Shown here in pieces: positions 6,110-10,148 of a DNA stretch of 10,148 bases. This stretch comes from an uncultured Elusimicrobiales bacterium (GTDB lineage Bacteria > Elusimicrobiota > Elusimicrobia > Elusimicrobiales > Elusimicrobiaceae). The position numbers and the translations under genes are program-made. The number at the start of each line of letters is the position of its first letter. Position 1 is the stretch's first letter. The notes below the pieces were generated by a model, which was given only the letters and a program-made list of their open reading frames with translations, was not told where the DNA came from and ran no database searches. Where the stretch lies: NCBI GenBank assembly GCA_910576915.1, contig CAJTJT010000025.1:1-10148 (forward strand). The letters run 5' to 3'.

Positions 6110-7231
6110 CTAACGGATCCAGCCGTGTAAATCGCGGTAATAATAATGATTCAGTAATTTTTGCATAAGATCCGCCGGCCAGCCGCGCTTGTACTCTGCG
6201 CCGCCTTCCAGGGAAATCATCCCGTCGAGCCCGCGGTCAAACATTTTCCGCCCGAGCTCTTCCTCCGGCGCATAAGACGACAACGCAATAATCACCCCGT
6301 TATACCCGCTTTGACGCAGCTCGGAAGCCAAATAATACCCACCGCCGCCCGAAGCGATAATAATATCGGTAAAAATAACGTCGTACCTTTCTCCGCGCGT
6401 TAAAACGGCGTCTAATAATTCGTCCGCGCTGGCATACGTGCGAAGCGTTCCGTCCGCAAACAGCCGCTCCTGGCGGTGCAGTTCGGTCACGCGCTTACGG
6501 AAAAACGAAAAATCGTTTACCACCGCCACCCGCAGTCCGGCCGGCAGCCGGGCGGATAAACGCCTGGCGCGGGCGGTAGCCAGTTCCCAGCGGGTGGAAA
6601 CGGGGTGCGGGTCCTGCAGGAAAAACTCCTCTGGCGTGAACGTACGGTCCGTACGGGCCGGAAGCGGTGTGATAAAATAAATGTCTTTTGCCTGGGGATA
6701 CACCGTCCAGCGGACGTACGTCAAGTATTCGCGGGCAAAAGAAAGGAGCGGGTCGTCCGCGTCCACGCGGAAGCGAAGCCCGTCCAGTTCCGCGGCCATA
6801 TCGTCAATCCGGCTGCGCCAGCCGGCCACTTCTTCCGGGTGCAACACCCGGCATTCGGAAGAGTTGGCCTGATAATATAAAAACGCATCCGCCTCCCGCT
6901 TAAACGAACGGAACACTTCTGCCACCCGCGCGTATTCGTCCGCCGATTCCCGCATCCAGGCATAGGGCGGTTCCTCCGGCACAAAAGAAAGGCTCCGCGC
7001 GGGAGTAGGTTCCACCGTTTTAAAAACATACCGTTCCACCGCCGCAGCCGGGACCGAAAAATTAGAACACACACGCGGCACCGGACGGATTACCCCCCGG
7101 CGGACCGCCGCCTGTAACGGAACGCGCGCGGATTGAACAGCTTTTGAGCCCGCGCGCCACCACCGGGCCTGCACCGCGGACGGAGCCAGCACGCCAACTA
7201 ATAAAAGAAATAAGATAAATTGACGGTTCAT
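6110..7231 (-). CDS. Exported receiver-like domain protein, paralog 2
   Basis: Hypothetical 373-residue protein related to its two neighbours over the whole length. Signal peptide at 1-22 (FILFLLLVGVLAPSAVQA), then a basic Trp/Arg stretch, and a helical middle region with EPTP (74-77) and DRTFTPEEFF (195-204). The receiver-like domain (about 233-342) has VVND with Asn239-Asp240, FTD with Asp289, GGGG at 295-298 followed by YY, and Ser318 in IIALSSY. The conserved lysine position near 340 is occupied by Ser (GMISLEGG). The C-terminus HYYYRDLHGWIR matches the aromatic tail of the paralogs. A cysteine pair (55, 127), not seen in paralog 3, could form a disulfide after export. It starts 12 bases after paralog 1 stops; the ribosome binding site is weak (GGAT), so coupling to paralog 1 translation is likely. 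Confidence 0.85.
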   Translation of the reverse strand: MNRQFILFLLLVGVLAPSAVQARWWRAGSKAVQSARVPLQAAVRRGVIRPVPRVCSNFSVPAAAVERYVFKTVEPTPARSLSFVPEEPPYAWMRESADEYARVAEVFRSFKREADAFLYYQANSSECRVLHPEEVAGWRSRIDDMAAELDGLRFRVDADDPLLSFAREYLTYVRWTVYPQAKDIYFITPLPARTDRTFTPEEFFLQDPHPVSTRWELATARARRLSARLPAGLRVAVVNDFSFFRKRVTELHRQERLFADGTLRTYASADELLDAVLTRGERYDVIFTDIIIASGGGGYYLASELRQSGYNGVIIALSSYAPEEELGRKMFDRGLDGMISLEGGAEYKRGWPADLMQKLLNHYYYRDLHGWIR

Positions 7232-7243
7232 TTTTTCATCCGG

Positions 7244-8362
7244 TTAACGCTGCCAGTGATTCAGCTGGCGCAAATAGAAGTATTTATTTAACCCCCGCAT
7301 CACGTCCGCCGCCCAAAACGGAGAGTATTCAAACCCGACAGGCAGATTTAACATTCCGTCAAAACCGCATTCAAACATTTCCATGCCCATGGAGTCGTCC
7401 CGCTCGAAGGCGGAGAGCGCGATAATGGCACCCTGGTATCCGTCTATGCGCAGTACGTTGGTTAAATAATACCCGCCGCCTCCGTGGACAATAATATCCG
7501 TTAAAATAACGTCGTATTTCCGTCCGGCGCGCACGGCGGAAATCAAATCATCCGCACGCTCAAAACAGTCCAGTTTCCCGCCGCGGATAAAAACTCCCTT
7601 TTTGTGGGAAGCCGTCATATTTTCCAGCACGCTTTCCCGGTCGTTCAGCACGGCAACGCGCAAACCGGCGGGCAGTTTGTCCGCCTGCCGCACGGCCTGC
7701 CCGCGACGGAGCATGCCCGTCCAGCGTTTGAACTCCGGCTCGTGCAGGTAAAATTCGTTCCCGACAAAGGTCCTGTCCGCACGGGAAAAATAAATCGCCG
7801 CGCCGGACATACCTTTCAAAACGGGCGCCAGTTCATCCCGCACGCGCGCGACATATTCCAGCGCAAAAGCCAGCGGTTCGTCTTCTTTTGTGTCTATCAC
7901 CGCCCCCAGCCGCAGGAGTGATTTTTCCATATTGGCCACCAACGGGAACAAAAGCCGGCTTTCCTGCGGGGGCAGCCCGCTGTTTTTAGGCTCTTTTAAA
8001 CGGTAATATAAAAAGGGGTCCACCTCTTTTTTAAACTGTTTAAATTTTTCCATTGTTTCCAGGTAACGCTGTTCAAAAGCGGCCGTTTGACTAATACCGG
8101 GCGTAGTGGAAAAAACAAGGTCTTGCACCGGGGTGGGGTTTACGGAACGGGCGACAAATTTTTCCAGTTCCAGCTGGCGGGCCGGAACAACAGGGCGGAC
8201 GGAATGCAAAATCTTCCCCTGCACCACGCGGTAAGCCGGAGTGACCTCCGCCGCGCGCGCCGGAGCCGAACGCAGCGACTTCCACCATTTAAACGGATTC
8301 TTCTGCGCCGCACACGGCCAGGCGGAGATAAGCGCCAAAGCTACTAAAATTGTTTTTTTCAT
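7244..8362 (-). CDS. Exported receiver-like domain protein, paralog 1
   Basis: Hypothetical 372-residue protein, first of the three paralogs in transcription order. Signal peptide at 1-19 (KK start, hydrophobic core, cut after PCAA). The helical middle region carries NPTP (75-78), VDPFLYY (114-120) and DRTFVGNEFY (196-205). The receiver-like domain (about 234-342) has VLND with Asn240-Asp241, LTD with Asp289, GGGG at 294-297 followed by YY, and Ser317 in the classic IIALSA strand. The lysine expected near 339 is replaced (GMLNLPVG). The protein ends YLRQLNHWQR. The spacing between the Asn-Asp, Asp and Ser landmarks (48 and 28 residues) is close to CheY (44 and 30), which supports the fold call. 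A GAGGGG ribosome binding site lies seven bases before the ATG. Function unknown. Confidence 0.85.
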   Translation of the reverse strand: MKKTILVALALISAWPCAAQKNPFKWWKSLRSAPARAAEVTPAYRVVQGKILHSVRPVVPARQLELEKFVARSVNPTPVQDLVFSTTPGISQTAAFEQRYLETMEKFKQFKKEVDPFLYYRLKEPKNSGLPPQESRLLFPLVANMEKSLLRLGAVIDTKEDEPLAFALEYVARVRDELAPVLKGMSGAAIYFSRADRTFVGNEFYLHEPEFKRWTGMLRRGQAVRQADKLPAGLRVAVLNDRESVLENMTASHKKGVFIRGGKLDCFERADDLISAVRAGRKYDVILTDIIVHGGGGYYLTNVLRIDGYQGAIIALSAFERDDSMGMEMFECGFDGMLNLPVGFEYSPFWAADVMRGLNKYFYLRQLNHWQR

Positions 8363-8460
8363 AAGCGGGCCCCTCCCTGCTGCGGGGGATACTATCAGCT
8401 TAGCACTCTAAGGAAGAAACAACAAGGGCCAAAGGGCCTATGCGGCCCGGCAGGAAAGGC
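8363..8460 (-). promoter_or_regulatory. Intergenic region upstream of paralog 1
   Basis: 98 bases between the transporter gene and paralog 1. It probably holds a promoter, but no clear one is visible. Candidates on the minus strand are TTGTTG (8425-8420) with a 17-base spacer to TAAGCT preceded by TGC, and TAGTAT (8394-8389) without a -35 box. The ribosome binding site GGGAGGGG could pair weakly with the CCCCC just upstream of it. Transcription from the transporter gene through this gap is also possible. Confidence 0.35.
8434..8448 (-). terminator. Weak hairpin after the transporter gene
   Basis: gggcc (8434-8438) pairs with ggccc (8444-8448) around a 5-base loop, 12 bases beyond the transporter stop. 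On the minus strand it is followed by TTTGGCCCTTGTTGTTTC, which is not a proper T tract. It may attenuate rather than stop transcription into paralog 1. Confidence 0.35.
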
Positions 8461-9519
8461 CTATAACATAATGGAAAGAATAATGAAGTATCCGCCCATC
8501 AGCACGAGCCCGGTCGGCACGGCGACGGACGCCCACTCGCGGCTTTTAATGCCCAGCTTTTCGGCGGCGACGATGTTGGGCAAATTACCCTGTACAAGCA
8601 TACTGCCAAACGCGGCAAGCCCAATCACCATATACACCAAATCGTTCATGGAAATGGAAGGGACGATTTCGATGGCGGCCAGGGTGGCGTTGTCGATAAT
8701 GACGGACACCGCATTGGCCAAAAACAGCACTTTTCCTCCCAAATGCGTAATGGTGCTTTGCGCCAGCGGACGCAAACCGGTGCTGATTAAATTAAGCGCG
8801 GCCACGAACATATAGATGTGCAGCGTGCGGCGCAGCATGGAGGCGTATGTTTCTTTATCTTCGCGGATGTGCATTTGGAGGGTGGTACCCGCGTTGCGGG
8901 CCGAAAACCCCGCCGCCGCAGACAAGAGAAGCACGGCAGGCGCAATCCACCAAAAGAAATGTTTTAAAAGAAAAAAGAAATCGGCATAATGGGGCGGGCC
9001 GGAAAGCGCGTTGTTAATGCTCAGCCCCAGCGGTTCCGCCAGCGGCGTAAGCACCGCGCCCAACCCGATGGCGTAACACGCAAACACCGTAATGCGCACC
9101 GTGGCGGTGCGTTCCAGGTTGACTACTTTGAGCACCTCCGCCAAAATAAGCGCGGATACGGTAACGCTGACTAACGAAGACGTCATCCCCAATAAAAAGA
9201 TAAGCACCGCAAAGCTGTAACGGGGTTCCAGCTTTTTAAAGAAGGCAAACAATACGCGGAAAATATAACGCGAATAATTATTAAAAATAACACTGACGAT
9301 GAGTACGATAAACGCCACGTTTACGGGGTAATTGAGGGTTTCGTACAAAAAATCCACGCTCCAGCCGCCGCTGACGGTCACCGCCGCCGCGCCCACACCC
9401 AACAAAAAAAGCTCCAAATGGCTTTCCACCCAGCGCGAAGCAAGCGGCCAAACAAGCAAATTGACCACAATAATACCCAGTAAAATATTCATCCACAAAG
9501 GGACGGCGATAGTTTCCAT
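8461..9519 (-). CDS. Predicted cation transporter, ion transporter superfamily (DUF1646-like)
   Basis: Polytopic inner-membrane protein (352 aa) with about ten hydrophobic segments (roughly 9-27, 35-50, 66-90, 102-131, 143-160, 181-204, 234-248, 264-287, 295-309 and 330-351). Motifs resemble the NhaD/ArsB-type ion transporters: IDNATLAA at 275-282 and QGNLPNIVAA at 310-319 near the C-terminus, and TPLAEPLGLSINN at 158-170 in the first half, which suggests two related halves with re-entrant loops. Overall it resembles the DUF1646 family annotated as predicted cation transporters; substrate unknown, Na+ or H+ exchange being the family guess. A charged cytoplasmic-looking loop (217-233) separates the halves. 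The ATG at 9519 has no ribosome binding site; an extended -10 box lies so close that the mRNA may be leaderless. The next ATG (9492) has no ribosome binding site either. Confidence 0.72.
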   Translation of the reverse strand: METIAVPLWMNILLGIIVVNLLVWPLASRWVESHLELFLLGVGAAAVTVSGGWSVDFLYETLNYPVNVAFIVLIVSVIFNNYSRYIFRVLFAFFKKLEPRYSFAVLIFLLGMTSSLVSVTVSALILAEVLKVVNLERTATVRITVFACYAIGLGAVLTPLAEPLGLSINNALSGPPHYADFFFLLKHFFWWIAPAVLLLSAAAGFSARNAGTTLQMHIREDKETYASMLRRTLHIYMFVAALNLISTGLRPLAQSTITHLGGKVLFLANAVSVIIDNATLAAIEIVPSISMNDLVYMVIGLAAFGSMLVQGNLPNIVAAEKLGIKSREWASVAVPTGLVLMGGYFIILSIML

Positions 9520-9525
9520 ATTTAT

Positions 9526-9534
9526 ATTTTAGCA
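9526..9534 (-). promoter_or_regulatory. Extended -10 promoter of the transporter gene
   Basis: The minus strand reads TGCTAAAAT (9534-9526), an extended -10 element whose usual start point, 5-7 bases downstream, would fall at or within two bases of the ATG at 9519. No -35 box is visible at 16-18 bases. Together with the missing ribosome binding site this suggests a leaderless transcript. Confidence 0.5.
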
Positions 9535-9579
9535 AAAAAGAGTCCTCCGCCCGTTCCGCTTTTTAATTAAAAAACCGCG

Positions 9580-9608
9580 TTGGGAATTTTAGTTCAATTT
9601 AGTAAAAT
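9580..9608 (+). promoter_or_regulatory. Promoter of the cysteine/alanine-lysine protein gene
   Basis: TTGGGA (9580-9585), a 17-base spacer, then TAAAAT (9603-9608): four of six and five of six matches to the sigma70 consensus. Predicted start near 9615, inside the palindrome at 9608-9625. An AT-only stretch (9560-9574) just upstream of the -35 box could act as an UP element. Confidence 0.65.
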
Positions 9609-9625
9609 AAACGTATAGACGTTTA
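9608..9625 (+). promoter_or_regulatory. Palindrome at the transcript start, operator or 5' stem-loop
   Basis: taaacgt (9608-9614) and acgttta (9619-9625) are perfect inverted repeats of 7 bases around atag. It begins at the last base of the -10 box and spans the expected start point. It could be a repressor site, or a 5' stem in a somewhat shifted transcript. Confidence 0.45.
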
Positions 9626-9647
9626 ACTTAAAGGAGAAAACACAAGC

Positions 9648-10148
9648 ATGAAAAAAGTAATCGTATTTGCTTTGGCGTTCGGTTTCACCGCCGCCGCTTA
9701 CGCCGCTGATACCTGCGGCTGCACCACGGGGGACGTTACCTGCATTAACAACTGCACTTTAACCAAAGTCAGCGCCTTGAGAAAAAACATCCAAACCCAA
9801 AAAGAAACCGCCGCGGCCAAATTGAAAGCCGCCAAAGAAGAAGCCGCCAATAAGGCCGCCGCTTCCAAAAACACCAACGCTTCCGAAACCGCTAAAGCGA
9901 AAGCCAAACAGGCTAAAGAAAACGCCGCCGCTAAAGCTAAAGCCGCCAAAGAACAGGCCAAAGCCAAAAAAGAAGCCGATAAAAAAGCCGCCGAAGCTAA
10001 AAAAGCCGAAGTGAAAGCCCAGGCGAAAAAAGCGAAAGAAGACGCCAAAGCCCAAGCCAAAGCGTTGAAAGAACAGGCTAAAGCCAAAGAAGAAGCCAAC
10101 AAAGCCGCTTTGAAACAGGCCAAAGCCGATGCCGCGGCCAAAAAAGAA
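9648..10148 (+). CDS. Secreted protein with N-terminal Cys cluster and Ala/Lys-rich helix (cut by right edge)
   Basis: Open frame from ATG 9648 to the last base of the window, 167 codons without a stop. A signal peptide covers residues 1-19 (KK start, hydrophobic core, AYA before the cut). It is followed at once by four cysteines at 23, 25, 32 and 36 (pattern C-x-C-x6-C-x3-C), then from about 52 onward a low-complexity Ala/Lys/Glu/Gln sequence with almost no other residues, expected to be a long single helix or coiled coil. There is no lipobox, so it is probably not a lipoprotein; the cysteines could form disulfides or bind a metal. TolA-like linkers and surface stalk proteins have similar composition, but nothing identifies the family. 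AAGGAG at 9631-9636 serves as ribosome binding site with a longish 11-base spacing. Divergent from the transporter gene. Confidence 0.82.
   Translation, partial: MKKVIVFALAFGFTAAAYAADTCGCTTGDVTCINNCTLTKVSALRKNIQTQKETAAAKLKAAKEEAANKAAASKNTNASETAKAKAKQAKENAAAKAKAAKEQAKAKKEADKKAAEAKKAEVKAQAKKAKEDAKAQAKALKEQAKAKEEANKAALKQAKADAAAKKE

Noticed and set aside
7232..7243. ATG AAA AAA TGA directly before paralog 2, as a possible leader peptide
   Set aside because: Only three codons, overlapping the real start. It is more simply part of the A-rich spacer, although it could help ribosomes re-initiate.
8400..8408. TTAGCACTC, identical to one half of the CIRCE heat-shock operator
   Set aside because: The second half (GAGTGCTAA after nine bases) is absent, and the neighbouring gene is not a chaperone gene. 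A half site alone is not an operator.
9698..10141. Long minus-strand open frames opposite the Ala/Lys-rich gene, giving Ala/Leu/Phe-rich or Gly/Phe-rich proteins
   Set aside because: They are mirror images of GCC and AAA codon runs. The plus-strand frame has a promoter, ribosome binding site and signal peptide, so the antisense frames are artefacts.

Overview
The window looks like chromosomal DNA of a strictly anaerobic, fermentative, probably diderm bacterium. It carries a complete trimeric [FeFe]-hydrogenase operon of the electron-bifurcating (HydABC) type, several exported proteins with signal peptides, and sigma70-like promoters. The combination reminds me of gut Elusimicrobiota, but that is a guess from gene style and not something the sequence proves. 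Nearly all genes are on the minus strand. Two are on the plus strand, one at each edge, and both are cut by the window.

Layout in plus coordinates. 1-144 is probably the 3' end of a plus-strand gene of unknown function. 121-582 is a perfectly phased tandem duplication of a 231-bp unit, rich in hairpins, lying between the convergent ends of that gene and hydA. 589-4701 is the hydCBA operon, read hydC, hydB, hydA on the minus strand. It is driven by a consensus promoter (TTGACA-N17-TATAAT) that sits inside the loop of the upstream gene's terminator. 4882-8362 holds three paralogous genes for exported proteins of 372-377 residues. Each ends in a receiver-like (CheY-fold) domain with an altered active site. 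8461-9519 encodes a polytopic membrane protein that resembles predicted cation transporters of the ion transporter superfamily. 9648 to the right edge starts a divergent plus-strand gene for a secreted protein with four cysteines near the N-terminus, followed by a long Ala/Lys/Glu-rich helix.

How the genes work together. HydC, HydB and HydA should form one cytoplasmic complex. In this family it couples oxidation of NADH and reduced ferredoxin to H2 production, or runs the reverse. The three receiver-like proteins have no obvious link to hydrogen metabolism. They form their own cluster with separate promoters and a terminator, and they are the most unusual content here: a signalling-type fold placed outside the cytoplasm, repeated three times, with the phosphorylation pocket partly kept (Asn-Asp, Asp, Ser) and the invariant lysine lost. 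No mobile-element genes, rRNA, tRNA or CRISPR array were seen.
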